Notes: generated by a model not told the origin, from the letters alone. Shown: positions 45,488-57,915, counted from the stretch's first letter. The stretch: DNA of 64,000 bases from Caprella mutica (GCA_947561585.1 CANNZV010000123.1:1-64000), one strand, 5' to 3'. Program-made: numbers and translations.

Positions 45488-45699
45488 GTATAAATTGATA
45501 TCGTGAATAATAATGTAAAAACATTACATTATATAACTTAACTGAAATTACATAACATTGATAACCTTGTACATTAGTTATTCAATTTTATAACGACGAA
45601 GAATTAGAAAAAGTGAATGTACCTAAATTTCAATTGGGACCTGATGATTCGAATGCAATATTCATGAGAGTGAACGTCAATTAACTTACTGGACACGCA

Positions 45700-46203
45700 C
45701 GATAGCAGAGCACTAGCAAATACTATAGCACTAGTAAATACTATAGCACTAGCAAATACTAGCACATAGTAGTACTAGTACATACTAGCAAATACTAAAT
45801 ACTAGCACAAACTAGCAGTAACACAAACTAGCACTAGCACATACTAGACCTACATAGAAATACTAAGCGCTAGCACATACTAGCTCATACTTAATACTAG
45901 CACATACTAGATACTAGCACATACTAAATACTAGAAAATACTAGCACTAGCACACACTAGACCCACATAGAAATACTACGCACTAGCACATACTAAATAC
46001 TAGCACATACTAAATACTAGCACATACTAAATACTAGCACTAGCTCACACTAGACCCACATAGAAATTCTAAGCAGTAGCACATACTAAATACTAGCACA
46101 TACTAAATACTAGCGCATACTAAATACTAGCACTAGCTCACACTAGACCCGCATAGAAATACTAAGCAGTAGCACATACATATCACCAGCACACCGCTAG
46201 TAC
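45700..46203. repeat. Complex CTAG-rich array with ~95-110-bp higher-order unit
   Basis: Short words ACTAGCACATACTAAAT and ACTAGCAAATACTA recur irregularly. A longer marker, CTAGACCCACATAGAAAT (with small changes), recurs at about 45845, 45958, 46052 and 46145, giving a higher-order period of roughly 92-113 bp. The left 140 bp lacks the marker and is built from shorter units. Stops occur in all frames. Confidence 0.9.
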
Positions 46204-47791
46204 AGTCTGTGACAACCCTATTGAAATATTAAAGCATGGAACACAGTCAATTAATAGACTACATTGCTACCAATGTTTCTTCCTTTTATTCTTATCATAT
46301 ACCATTGAAATAAAAAGGCTTATGCATATCATTGTATCTTCTGCACATGGTTTTATATTATTTAATATTACTTTAAGCGAAAATAATTGTCACAATATTA
46401 TTATATGTTATAATACTATCTTTTAACTTCATTAATTTAGTTGAAGCTAAATGAAAGACATTTTAATATTCTTAGAAAAACATTATAATAACGAAAGAAG
46501 GTAAACTATTATTATTGAGAAAGACCACTGATGATTTTCTAATTGGTTATCGTGATGTTTTTTGATGAAGAATTGATTGGTTCACAGACTAGCAATTACT
46601 ATGAATAAAATAGAAAGACAGTGAGATCATACCAATCGCCAAAGTGAACTCTGAACTTGGCCACAGTCATCAATATACTTTGTATAAATGAAATACAATA
46701 GTTATTTCGAGAAATGAAGTCAATAATTGACCTTATGGTATCGATCTTTTGAAGTTTACTATCATATGTAAATGCAGATACTAAAGTTTTAACCATTTTT
46801 ACTGTTAATAATCTAAAAATTTCGATTTTATTCTTATATTTTACTGATGACACTAATATTTTTTATCTATTTTAACCACCAAAAATATTATATAAAATTG
46901 GACTTGTCATTATCGCGTATATACGGAATATGTGGTTGTATACGTGGTTACAATTGGCAACCTTGTTATGGTGGGTTGATTAGAAATACAATCTCATCTA
47001 TCCTGGTAATAAGATTCTTCTTTTTTTCATATAAATGGCAATATTATTATCTAAGGATTCCTATTATGAGTAATATTGTTAGTAGAGTACAAATAGAACA
47101 TTCATTCCATTCAATATGAGAAATATTATACCAAACGTATGGAAGATAAGCTATTTAAGACTAATTAGTAGATTTCACAGAAAAACCTTTCTCGGACACA
47201 TGTTTGTACAAAAGTTAACAGATGCGAACATTACACATGTACAGGTGAAATAGATTCAAAACTTTGAAAGGATTGTAACACACCACCTAAACTTTATAAA
47301 CGATATCAATTTTCATAGGCACAGTAGAAGAGGCTTTCTTTTCGAGTTCGTGAGAGGGCTAGCACACCTTGTCACGTTCCATTGGCTACTAATGCCCACC
47401 ACACGACTTAACTAACACCTCATACGGTCAGCAAGGTCTTCGTGTTCTAATATACAGTCAACGACATGACCTCTTCGATACGGAACGTCTAAAAAGTATA
47501 CCTACAGTCGAGAGAGTGACTGTAGAGCTGAACTACCATTCCGTGTAGAAGGACATTATTTCTATAGAATTAGGTGATTCTCCTACGAGAAATGAAGCCA
47601 ATTATTCTCTGAAACGTAGAAAAATTATAATACTAAATTGGGCGATTAAATGGATATACGGCAGCATTGAAAACGTAATTAAGAAGTGGTATTGCATATT
47701 CAAATATAAGGAAAATGTGAATATTAAATGATAATACTTCAAATATAGCGTAACAGGTGGAAATTATTAAAAAATAAAATTTATAAACCAA
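46204..47791. other. Single-copy stretch, no gene recognised
   Basis: AT-rich except for 47300-47560, which is more balanced, contains several CG dinucleotides and has a small hairpin at 47502-47525 (CTACAGTC, eight-base loop, GACTGTAG). That sub-interval could be exon or promoter sequence but carries no recognisable frame. Confidence 0.5.
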
Positions 47792-47926
47792 TAAGTAGTT
47801 ACGAATTATCGGTCAGTTTCACATCTTCGGTCATACAAGAAAAAAACAATGTAAAATATTTTTTATTATATCTTTTTTTCTTATATGACCGAAGATGTGT
47901 AGCTGACCGATAATTAGTAACTTTAT
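47792..47926. mobile_element. PAL-1 MITE, short-centre copy (ATCTTCGGTC subfamily)
   Basis: Left TAGTTACGAATTATCGGTCA with CACATCTTCGGTCATACAAG. Right CTTATATGACCGAAGATGTG with GCTGACCGATAATTAGTAAC. The outermost GGGTA is lost at both ends, but the arms are otherwise nearly intact and the centre is only about 25 bp. Confidence 0.88.
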
Positions 47927-48548
47927 CATATTAAAAACATGAAAGGGTATGAGGAAGTGAATGTACTCTTGTAATTAGGAATTATCTTAATGAAAAGGGA
48001 AGCAAATTGTCCAATCTATATATTGAACATACTTTATACAGTGGCACTACTTGAACAAATGTATGCATGTATTACTATTGTAGAGGTCATATATGAAGTG
48101 ATGATGTCTTTACTATAACCATTAAATTTATTGAATTGAATAAATGAATGTTATATTATTCAAAAACTTTTAAACTCATGCGTTTTAAAATTATTTTTTT
48201 GGTAAACTTTGACTGTAAAATGAATACTTTTCACACATTCTTGTTTAAAATAATATTTAACCATGTTTAGCATTCATTTACGTGTTTAAATAGACAATCA
48301 CGAGTCAAAAATGCTAGCTTAGTTTAGTTTAATTAATTGCGAAGACACACATTTTATACATTTAGCATTAAATGTAGACATGTTAAATGAAGAGGACAGT
48401 TAAACTGCATCATTAAAAAATTGTCGTCTGTGATCATACTGAAAATCTTTAAAAATAAATATTATGTGAACGTTAATAAATGATTTTTAAATCATCAATT
48501 ATGTAAATTTTGATGTACTTAAAACTGTCATTTACGTCGAAATCTAGC
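47927..48548. other. AT-rich spacer, nothing recognised
   Basis: No gene, repeat or MITE is visible. Confidence 0.6.
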
Positions 48549-48687
48549 TAGGGTGACTTGTCAGACGGTTCCAAATTTACGATCATATAAAAAACGTATT
48601 CATGCTGATTACTATAATTTAATTCTATATAATTTTTTTTACATGTTCGAAAATGTGAAACCGTCCAATATCTTGGAGCATATCCTA
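48549..48687. mobile_element. PAL-1 MITE, diverged full-length (ATTTTCGA subfamily)
   Basis: Left TAGGGTGACTTGTCAGACGG with AAATTTACGATCATATAAAA. Right TTTACATGTTCGAAAATGTG with AACCGTCCAATATCTTGG and TATCCTA. Many substitutions mark this as an old insertion. Confidence 0.78.
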
Positions 48688-48887
48688 AGTTGTTACAATT
48701 GACGGTTCAATCTAAATAACCGTATGCAGTGTGTGACCCTTTCATGCTACACTGATTTGCCTAAGCAATCCATTCCCTCAATATAACACGGAGTAAGAAC
48801 ACTCAATAAAACGATTTAACGGAATGGTGATGTTACTTCAAGAGAAGAAGTTGCCGATCGCTTGAAATGCCTTTGATCAAATACATT

Positions 48888-49010
48888 TAGGGTAAGCTAC
48901 GAATTATCGGTCGGTTTCATATCTTCGGTCATATAAGAAAAAACGATATAATAATATCAATATTAAATTTGGTATACATTATACCTGCAAGTTTCTTGGA
49001 TACCAATTAA
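48888..49010 (+). mobile_element. PAL-1 MITE, left half with central motif
   Basis: TAGGGTAAGCTACGAATTAT and CGGTCGGTTTCATATCTTCG, ATATAAGAAAAAACGATAT form an excellent left arm. It is followed by the central GGTATACATTATACCTGCAA and GGATACCAATTAAAA. The right arm is absent. Confidence 0.87.
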
Positions 49011-51331
49011 AAATTGATGGTATCCTATCAAATTGTATGTATATACAGTATATGATAAATAAATTAATAATTAGCAGAACAACTATTTTTGTAAACCTAC
49101 TTGATATTGTTTCAAAGTACTAAAACAACAGTTTTATGTTTCCTACCTTAACTAATGCCATCACTTCTTGGATATGAACATCTGTAGACTATAAGTAGCG
49201 AGTCTCAACTTGATGAACAATGGCCTTAAAAGTTCACAAAGAGACCTCTTCTTCACCCGGACATTGTACAAATAAAAAATGAATTGAGATAAATATTTGT
49301 ACAGGCAATGAGCGATAGTTTGGGTCTGTTCTGCTGTATCAGCAGTTTTTGATAATTGCTATAGTGGTTAGATTTACTGTCGAGGCTTTTGACCTATTGT
49401 AGATGGAATTGAAAAGCAACTATTATGGGAAATATAATTGGAAAGAGGCTTACATATTGTTTCTGTATATATCTTGATATGAAGGAACAGAAGAGGCAAT
49501 GTGGAACATGTATAAGAATGATTTGAGATAAAATGTTTTGGTACATACAAGTGACAGTTGAAAACTGTCTGCATACGTGCTACAAATAAAAATATTTTAA
49601 TAGGTCTAGAATTGATTTAACGTGATAGTTATATAATTGATTATTTTACTGGTTTAATTACCTTAATTTGATCAAATATTTTCCAATTAATTTTATCTAA
49701 TAAGTCATATATCAAATAAATTTCGAAATCCCATTATTTGTTGAGAATTACGTCTGCCGGGTATTGATATCTTTTTATCTGTTTCTATCTCTAAACATAG
49801 TCTCACGAGGCTAATTATTGTTACTCTACAACATTCAGTTTTCTTTTCAAATAAATTAAAAGTAAACTCAGTGCGAAATGTCTATGGAAACTGAAATACG
49901 GAATTTTTTTTTTTTTAGTTAGGGTGACTCTTGAAATATTAACTTAATAATAATATTAACTTGTGCATCTATAGGTTCCTTCGCTAATAAAATATATCTC
50001 CAAATTCTCTACAGTTTACAACAATTTCCATCTTCGGAGAAAGATGAAAAAAAATATATATTTCTGGAGTCCACTATAAAGGAGTCCTACTGTAAATAAA
50101 AATATATAGTAGTTATACACATGTATTCTTATTTCATACAATGACTCTCTAAATCGCATTATTGTAAAAATACCTCATCAAGCAATTCAATCAGGTGTGC
50201 AGCTTTGTAGATCAACTTTCAGGTTTCTTTAATTTGTTAGATACACAAGTTGTTGAAGGATAAATCTAAATAGAGAAATGTGCAGAAGGACATTTTCTTT
50301 AGAATCATCTTCACTATCCTACTCAAGTCTACTAATTGATAGCAATACATAAAAAGGTGATGATATTCATTGAGGAATATCTTCAGTTTGTTGTATAACA
50401 TTCTAACGAAGAGCAGCTTTTGAAAGAGTATCAGAGTATTGCAATGAATTCATGACACTGTTGAGTAATTGGATTATTCTAATGACATTAGAAAGTTGCA
50501 TTTTGGGACATTGACCTCCTCGACATTTCACGCTTAATATCATTTAAGTAGTCAGTCTAGTAATAAGGAGTGTTTTAAATGAAAAAATATGATAGGATTT
50601 TGTGAAATAAATCTATAGTTCAACCAGAAGACAAAAAAGGGAATTTCGAAACTAGATCAGAAATATGCATTTGGATTCAAACTGAATCCTCTCCTGTGGT
50701 GGAACAAGTTGAATAATTCGTATTTCAATTTGAATATTCATTTTCTGTACAATACGCATGCAAGAATTTACACAGTGGAGAAAATATGGAAAACAGTGAA
50801 GTAGTACATATATCATTTTAGGTGTACGTAGCTAAATTATATATAAAGATAGTTGAGAATTATAGCTAAAATATTTTTTTATTAAGAATTGAACATTCTA
50901 GCTGGACTCAGGTTGTATTTTTGAAATAAACAAATTAAATTCTAATCCTGATTTGTCAGTTCCTATTATGAAAGAGATGATTAAAATATTTTATTTCAAT
51001 TTCATAATTGTCTTAAATTATGATAAATGAAATATATAATATTTATTTTCGAACATTTCTTCATAAAAAGATCTAAAATATGAACTCTCGCCCTATTTAT
51101 ATTTTCAAATAGGCAGGTGAGGAAATACTCAAAGAATAGAGCTTAACTTTGCGTAGGTGGTATAAACATCATTTAATTGAGACTAATATTCCAGAATAAG
51201 ATCATTATATAATCACCAATTAAAAGCAATTCGAAATGCCAATTTATTCACAATAATCTTCCTAGCACTTTAGTTAAGTGCAGCCTGCGGTGGAACATGC
51301 GTAAAGATTGCTTATATTTTGCTAATTCACT
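49011..51331. other. AT-rich single-copy stretch, no gene recognised
   Basis: About 2.3 kb with no tandem arrays, MITEs or convincing frames. A T-run near 49902 and scattered AT tracts are the only structure seen. Confidence 0.6.
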
Positions 51332-51543
51332 TAGGGTAAATTACGAATTATCGGTCAGTTTCACATCTTCGGTCATATAAGAAAAAACGATATTAAATTT
51401 TTATTTTTATTTTAGTTGGTATCCATGATACCTGCAAGTATCATGGATACCAAATAAAATAAAAATAAAATAAGAATTATAATACAGTTTTTTCTTCTAT
51501 GACCGAAGATGTAAAACTGACCAATAATTCGTAACTTACCCTT
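51332..51543. mobile_element. PAL-1 MITE, full-length reference copy with central palindrome
   Basis: This is the best-preserved long copy. TAGGGTAAATTACGAATTAT, CGGTCAGTTTCACATCTTCG and GTCATATAAGAAAAAACGAT are on the left. The centre TTGGTATCCATGATACCTGC and AAGTATCATGGATACCAA is itself a near-perfect palindrome. The right arm is TTCTATGACCGAAGATGTAA, CTGACCAATAATTCGTAA and CTTACCCTT. The whole 212-bp element is one nested inverted repeat. It serves as reference for the half copies at 4923, 36961, 48888 and 58967. Confidence 0.95.
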
Positions 51544-51878
51544 TGAAGATTTTATTATACTTTTGATGAGGATTTCACGTCCCAGAGAGAACATTGTGGT
51601 GGGATTTTCATTGTCTTCAATCTAATATTTTTCAATACATAACTTAAAGGTAACTTTTTACTTATTTATTAAGTAAACCTTTCAAAAAAATGATATGATA
51701 TTTTTATTAACAATATTCATCACCCTATACACTAATACACAGTGTGTCTTTGTCTGTTGGTTGGTTGCAAGAAAAATGTCTCGCTTTAACATTAAATATA
51801 TAAAAAACTATATATTTAATTACATACTTTTTATACATATCAATGATTTAAAATTTAAGTATTGAACTTTTAGTACTC
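51544..51878. other. AT-rich spacer
   Basis: Nothing recognised. Confidence 0.6.
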
Positions 51879-51942
51879 TAGAGTAAGTTCTTAGTTGTCG
51901 AACGGTTCCACAGTTTCGATCATGTAAGAAGAGACAATAATA
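51879..51942 (+). mobile_element. PAL-1 MITE, left arm only (ATTTTCGATC-like)
   Basis: TAGAGTAAGTTCTTAGTTGT with CGAACGGTTCCACAGTTTCG and ATCATGTAAGAAGAGACAA matches the second-subfamily left arm. No right arm follows before the 18-bp array begins some 225 bp further on. Confidence 0.72.
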
Positions 51943-52167
51943 TTTAAGTCGTGTGGAAGCATTTTATAGCTCGGAAGCTACCCTAAGTAGTATATTAATA
52001 TTGACACCTGCCCCTCTGTTCAAACTCCATAGGTATTACAGTACGTCATATAAATTGCGTGAGGGTGATCTGCATTGTAATTGGTGGCAGCAGGTGCTCA
52101 TGTTCAAAATGTCACCACAGCGAATCATTTCAATGTGACAAGTGAATATCAACGGAACAAGAGGGGA
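51943..52167. other. Spacer before the 18-bp array
   Basis: More balanced composition than usual. A 61-codon frame at 51953-52138 has no recognisable motif. Confidence 0.5.
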
Positions 52168-54133
52168 GAGAGGGTACTATCATAAAAGAGGGTACTATCA
52201 TAAAAGAGGGTACTATCATAAAAGAGGGTACTATCATAATAGAGGGTACTATCATAAAAGAGGTTACTATCATAATAGAGGGTACTATCATAATAAAGGG
52301 TACTATCATAATAGAGGGTACTATCATAATAGAGGGTACTATCATAATAGAGGGTACTATCATAAAAGAGGGTACTATCATAATAGAGGGTACTATCATA
52401 ATAGAGGTTACTATCATAATAGAGGGTACTATCATAATAGAGGGTACTATCATAATAGAGGGTACTATCATAAAAGAGGGTACTATCATAATAGAGGGTA
52501 CTATCATAATAGAGGGTACTATCATAAAAGAGGGTACTATCATAAAAGAGGGTACTATCATAATAGAGGGTACTATCATAATAGAGGTTACTATCATAAT
52601 AGAGGTTACTATCATAATAGAGGGTACTATCATAATAGAGGTTACTATCACAATAGAGGGTACTATCATAATAGAGGGTACTATCATAATAGAGGGTACT
52701 ATCATAATAGAGGGTACTATCACAATAGAGGGTACTATCATAATAGAGGGTACTATCATAATAGAGGTTACTATCATAATAGAGGGTACTATCATAATAG
52801 AGGGTACTATCACAATAGAGGGTACTATCACAATAGAGGGTACTATCATAATAGAGGGTACTATCATAATAGAGGTTACTATCACAATAGAGGGTACTAT
52901 CATAATAGAGGGTACTATCATAATAGGAGGGTACTATCATAATAGAGGGTACTATCATATTAGAGGGTACTATCATAATAGAGGTTACTATCATAATAGA
53001 GGGTACTATCATAATAGAGGGTACTATCATAATAGAGGGTACTATTATAAAAGAGGGTACTATCATAATAGAGGGTACTATTATAATAGAGGGTACTATC
53101 ATAATAGAGGGTACTATCATAATACAGGGTACTATCATAAAAGACGGTACTATCATAATAGAGGGTACTATCATAATAGAGGGTACTATCATAATAGAGG
53201 TTACTATCATAATAGAGGGTACTATCATAATAGAGGTTACTATCATATTAGAGGTTACTATCATATTAGAGGTTACTATCATAATAGAGGGTACTATCAT
53301 AATAGAGGTTACTATCATAATAGAGGGTACTATCATAATAGAGGTTACTATCATATTAGAGGTTACTATCATAATAGAGGGTACTATCATAATAGAGGGT
53401 ACTATCACAATAGAGGGTACTATCACCATAGAGGGTACTATCATAATAGAGGGTACTATCATAATAGAGGGTACTATCATAATAGAGGTTACTATCACAA
53501 TAGAGGGTACTATCATAATAGAGGTTACTATCATAATAGAGGGTACTATCATAATAGAGGGTACTATCACAATAGAGGGTACTATCACAATAGAGGGTAC
53601 TATCACAATAGAGGGTACTATCATAATAGAGGGTACTATCATAATAGAGGGTACTATCATAATAGAGGTTACTATCATAATAGAGGGTACTATCATAATA
53701 GAGGTTACTATCACAATAGAGGGTACTATCATAATAGAGGTTACTATCACAATAGAGGGTACTATCATAATAGAGGGTACTATCATAATAGAGGGTACTA
53801 TCATAATAGAGGGTACTATCACAATAGAGGGTACTATCACCATAGAGGGTACTATCATAATAGAGGGTACTATCATAATAGAGGGTACTATCATAATAGA
53901 GGTTACTATCACAATAGAGGGTACTATCATAATAGAGGTTACTATCATAATAGAGGGTACTATCATAATAGAGGGTACTATCACAATAGAGGGTACTATC
54001 ATAATAGAGGTTACTATCACAATAGAGGGTACTATCATAATAGAGGTTACTATCACAATAGAGGGTACTATCATAATAGAGGGTACTATCATAATAGAGG
54101 GTACTATCATAATAGAGGGTACTGTCATAATAA
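52168..54133. repeat. 18-bp minisatellite array (GAGGGTACTATCATAATA)n, ~109 copies
   Basis: Nearly 2 kb of an 18-bp unit, AGAGGGTACTATCATAAT. Recurrent changes are GGGTAC/GGTTAC, ATCATA/ATCACA, ATAATAG/ATAAAAG and ATATTAG. The rare marker ATCACCATAG occurs at about 53423 and 53837, 414 bp (23 units) apart, with similar neighbours, showing block duplication. One unit near 52924 has an extra base (AATAGGAGGG). Because 18 is six codons and no stop occurs in most phases, frames stay open on both strands for up to 663 codons. On the plus strand the Arg-Gly-Tyr-Tyr-His-Asn phase shows the two commonest changes as synonymous, but the extra base interrupts it. Confidence 0.97.
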
Positions 54134-54452
54134 AATACAAATTAGAATTTTATAAACTTATATTGATTTCATGATGAGAAAAAAGCAATTATAAAATGTT
54201 AACATATGAAGCTTTATATGATTTCTTTGATAGATATGTCAATATTAATAAGACTTTTTTAAGACTTTTATTTAAAACTGCTCCCATACATTAGATACGA
54301 GTAGATATCATTAGATATCTTACTTTTTATAGGTATAATAATTATTAAAGACATATCTACTTATATAAGTTTTGTATTTTAAGTTAAATCAGAATGTAGT
54401 GCAATAAACTTATTAGAATTGTTCTCTCTCAGTGCTCGTGGATTAAACTTAC
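54134..54452. other. AT-rich spacer
   Basis: Nothing recognised. It would be intron if the adjoining minus-strand exon is real. Confidence 0.5.
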
Positions 54453-54660
54453 CTGAGAAAGCTACACCGTGCTCTCCTTCTTCGGGGCCCTCCCGCTTGC
54501 CCGATCCGTGGCGTATGGGAGAGGCCCCAGCGGCGGGGTCGGCCCGGAGCGATGGTTAACCCGATAGGAAGATCTGGGGGCTAGTGTCTACAGTCCCCTG
54601 ATGGTAACATTGACCCACTCAGAGGCCTAATAGTCAATTATTGACTTCACGCATCACACC
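54453..54660 (-). other. GC-rich island ending in a perfect splice donor; exon or retroelement fragment
   Basis: About 200 bp, with its core 54475-54610 above 60 percent GC, in a region otherwise below about 30 percent. Read on the minus strand it ends GCTTTCTCAG and is followed by GTAAGT, the full donor consensus. No frame is open across the whole island: one phase reads PTPPLGPLPYATDRASGR and KKESTV before a stop. Such GC-rich, Pro/Arg-rich text is common in 5' parts of insect non-LTR retrotransposons and in 5' untranslated exons, but I cannot name a family. The left limit (54660) is approximate. Confidence 0.4.
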
Positions 54661-55250
54661 AAATAAAATCCCAATAAATCGCAAGTAAAATAAAAGTTTA
54701 TCCGTTGAATAGTAGTCTCTGATTGTACTCCACTAACATTTATAATTATTTAACGCTTTTACGGGTAATTAGGAAGCAGAGGCTACATAACACTCTACAC
54801 TCATTCTAACTAACACTAGTTAATCGACTAATCTTAATATACAAACATACACTACATTCAACTAGAACTCTATTATTAACTAGTAAATATTTTGATCTAT
54901 TTTGATTAGGTGATTATGTTCTCTAAGTTGGACGGTGGCTTGAATCACATGAGATGTAGAAAAATATCTATTTCAGTTATAAAATTTAGTGCGAAAAGCT
55001 GAGTTTCAGTTTGGTTGATTTGAGTGTAGTTTTCGCTTAAATAAATAGATTTAGAACAGTTTCAATACCTGTAAAATGAAACACAAAGTAGCGACTGTAG
55101 AAAACTGGAAAGATTAAAATAATATTCAATACTTTGCGCAATTCCATTCAATATGACAATTTAAAAGTATAAAACTATATGAATATATCTTATGATCAAT
55201 TATTGCAAAAATTAAAAATTAATGTCAATTAAAAGTTATAGAAATCAACA
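54661..55250. other. AT-rich spacer
   Basis: Nothing recognised. Confidence 0.6.
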
Positions 55251-55401
55251 TAAGGTAAACTACGAATTATCGGTCAGTTTTACATCTTCTTTCATATAAG
55301 AAAACCTATATGATAATTATATTTTAATTTTAATTATCATATAGTTTTTTATTTTATGACCGAAGATGTAGAACTGACCAATAATTCGTTACTAACCCTT
55401 T
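55251..55401. mobile_element. PAL-1 MITE, full-length short-centre copy
   Basis: Left TAAGGTAAACTACGAATTAT with CGGTCAGTTTTACATCTTCT. Right TTTATGACCGAAGATGTAGA with CTGACCAATAATTCGTTACT and AACCCTT. The centre, ATATGATAATTATATTTTAA, forms a small inverted repeat of its own. The terminal bases have drifted from TAGGG. Confidence 0.9.
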
Positions 55402-55935
55402 ATTACCCTATAACATTTGTATTTCATTATCAAATTCATTAAAATAATGATGCAATTGTGCACATTATCAAATAAATAGACTGAGTATTATCATCATTGT
55501 GTTGCGTGACAATGGTTAGGAACATAGGGAGTGTTTGCAGAATGGAGTGGCTTATTTTGCTCCTTATAGCCTTTATCTAGCTATGATAATGTGTTTTTAT
55601 CCTAGATATAATGGAAAAGAAACTGTACAAACTATTTTACAGCAATATACCTTATTGCCTATCATCTTATTTGTATAGTCAGTTAAAAATTGAATTTAGA
55701 ATTCATTGAGTTTATTATTTTCTAGGTGGATATTAGTTCTATTTTGGGTCAATTTAATTCAACGAATAAGGATAATTAGATATAGAATAGAATATAAAAA
55801 TCATGTATTTAAAAACAAAAAATATTCCATTATAAAACATTTTTTGTTCTGAAAATTCGCACGACAAACAATTGATATCATATTAGATGAATGGAGACAG
55901 CAAATCACGAGGATGACCATCATCGATAAGATTCA
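55402..55935. other. AT-rich spacer
   Basis: Nothing recognised between the PAL-1 copy and the 17-bp array. Confidence 0.6.
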
Positions 55936-57233
55936 CCATTAGATATAGGACATCATTAGATATAGGACATCATTAGATATAGGACATCATTAGATATAGG
56001 ACATCATTAGATATAGGACATCATTAGATATAGGACATCATTAGATATAGGACATCATTAGATATAGGACATCATTAGATATAGGACAGCATTAGATATA
56101 GGACATCATTAGATATAGGACATCATTAGATATAGGACATCATTAGATATAGGACATCATTAGATATAGGACATCATTAGATGTAGGACAGCATTAGATA
56201 TAGGACATCATTAGATATAGGACATCATTAGATATAGGACATCATTAGATATAGGACATCATTAGATATAGGACATCATTAGATATAGGACATCATTAGA
56301 TATAGGACATCATTAGATGTAGGACATCATTAGATATAGGACATCATTAGATATAGGACATCATTAGATATAGGACATCATTAGATATAGGACATCATTA
56401 GATATAAGACATCATTAGATATAGGACATCATTAGATATAGGACATCATTAGATATAGGACATCATTAGATATAGGACATCATTAGATATAGGACATCAT
56501 TAGATATAGGACATCATTAGATATAGGACATCATTAGATATAGGACATCATTAGATGTAGGACATCATTAGATATGGACATAATTAGATATAGGACATTA
56601 TTTAGATATATCCAGCATTAGATATAGGACATCATTAGATATATCCACCATTAGATATAGGACATCATTAGATATGGGACATCATTAGATATGGGACATC
56701 ATTAGATATATCCACCATTAGATATAGGACATCATTAGATATGGGACATAATTAGGTATAGGACATCATTAGATATATCCACCATTAGATATAGGACATC
56801 ATTAGATATAGGATATTATTTAGATATATCCAGCATTAGATATAGGACATCATTAGATATATCCACCATTAGATATAGGACATCATTAGATATAGGACAT
56901 CATTAGATATATCCACCATTAGATATAGGACATCATTAGATATGGGACATCATTAGATATATCCACCATTAGATATAGGACATCATTAGATATGGGACAT
57001 AATTAGGTATAGGACATCATTAGATATATCCACCATTAGATATAGGACATCATTAGATATGGGACATCATTAGATATATCCACCATTAGATATAGGACAT
57101 CATTAGATATAGGACATTATTTAGATATATCCAGCATTAGATATAGGACATTATTATATATATCCACCATTAGATATAGGACATCATTAGATATATCCAG
57201 CATTAGATATAGCTAGAATTAGATATAGAACAT
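55936..57233. repeat. 17-bp minisatellite array (GACATCATTAGATATAG)n with compound right half
   Basis: About 76 units. From 55936 to about 56565 it is nearly uniform GACATCATTAGATATAG with scattered GACAGC, GATGTAG and ATAAGAC. From 56566 to 57233 a second unit type, ATATATCCACCATTAGAT, is interleaved with ATATGGGACATC forms, creating a compound pattern of 3-4 units that recurs. The two halves have different histories within one array. Confidence 0.97.
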
Positions 57234-57333
57234 TGTCATGCAAGCTTGACTCTTCAAAGCCAAGTTTATTTAGCATAGCCTCTGCATTGCCGTATACACT
57301 CATGCAATATCATCATCGATATTACGACAACAT

Positions 57334-57915
57334 GGGGAGATTTCAGGGGAATATTCTACAGTATACGCTGTGGGGAAGATTTCACGGGAATATTCTGTAG
57401 AATACGCTGTGGGGAGATTTCAGGGGAATATTCTACAGTATACGCTGTGAGGAAGATTTCACGGGAATATTCTGTAGAATACTCTGTGGGGAAGATTTCA
57501 GGGGAATATTCTGTAGAATACGCTGTGGGGAGATTTCAGGGGAATATTCTACAGTATACGCTGTGGGGAGATTTCAGGGGAATATTCTACAGTATACGCT
57601 GTGGGGAGATTTCAGGGGAATATTCTACAGTATACGCTGTGGTGAAGATTTCACGGGAATATTCTGTAGAATTCTCTGTGGGGAAGATTTCAGGGGAATA
57701 TTCTGTAGAATACGCTGTGGGGAGATTTCAGGGGAATATTCTACAGTATACGCTGTGGGGAAGATTTCACGGGAATATTCTGTAGAATTCTCTGTGGGGA
57801 AGATTTCAGGGGAATATTCTGTAGAATACGCTGTGGGGAGATTTCAGGGGAATATTCTACAGTACACGCTGTGGGGAAGATTTCACGGGAATATTCTGTA
57901 GAATACGCTGTGGGA
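57334..57915. repeat. 38/39-bp minisatellite array with two alternating unit types
   Basis: About 15 copies. Type 1 (38 bp) is GGGGAGATTTCAGGGGAATA then TTCTACAGTATACGCTGT. Type 2 (39 bp) is GGGGAAGATTTCACGGGAAT then ATTCTGTAGAATACGCTGT, sometimes with AATTCTCTGT. Types follow one another in blocks, and a block of four or five units at about 57600-57730 is repeated at 57730-57870. The 38/39 mixture shifts frame, so the 112-codon frames here are not genes. Confidence 0.96.

Noticed and set aside
52149..54140. 663-codon minus-strand open frame through the 18-bp array
   Set aside because: It exists because an 18-bp unit without stops keeps phase. The inserted base near 52924 merely switches it from one repeated peptide to another, and there is no recognisable start or end domain.
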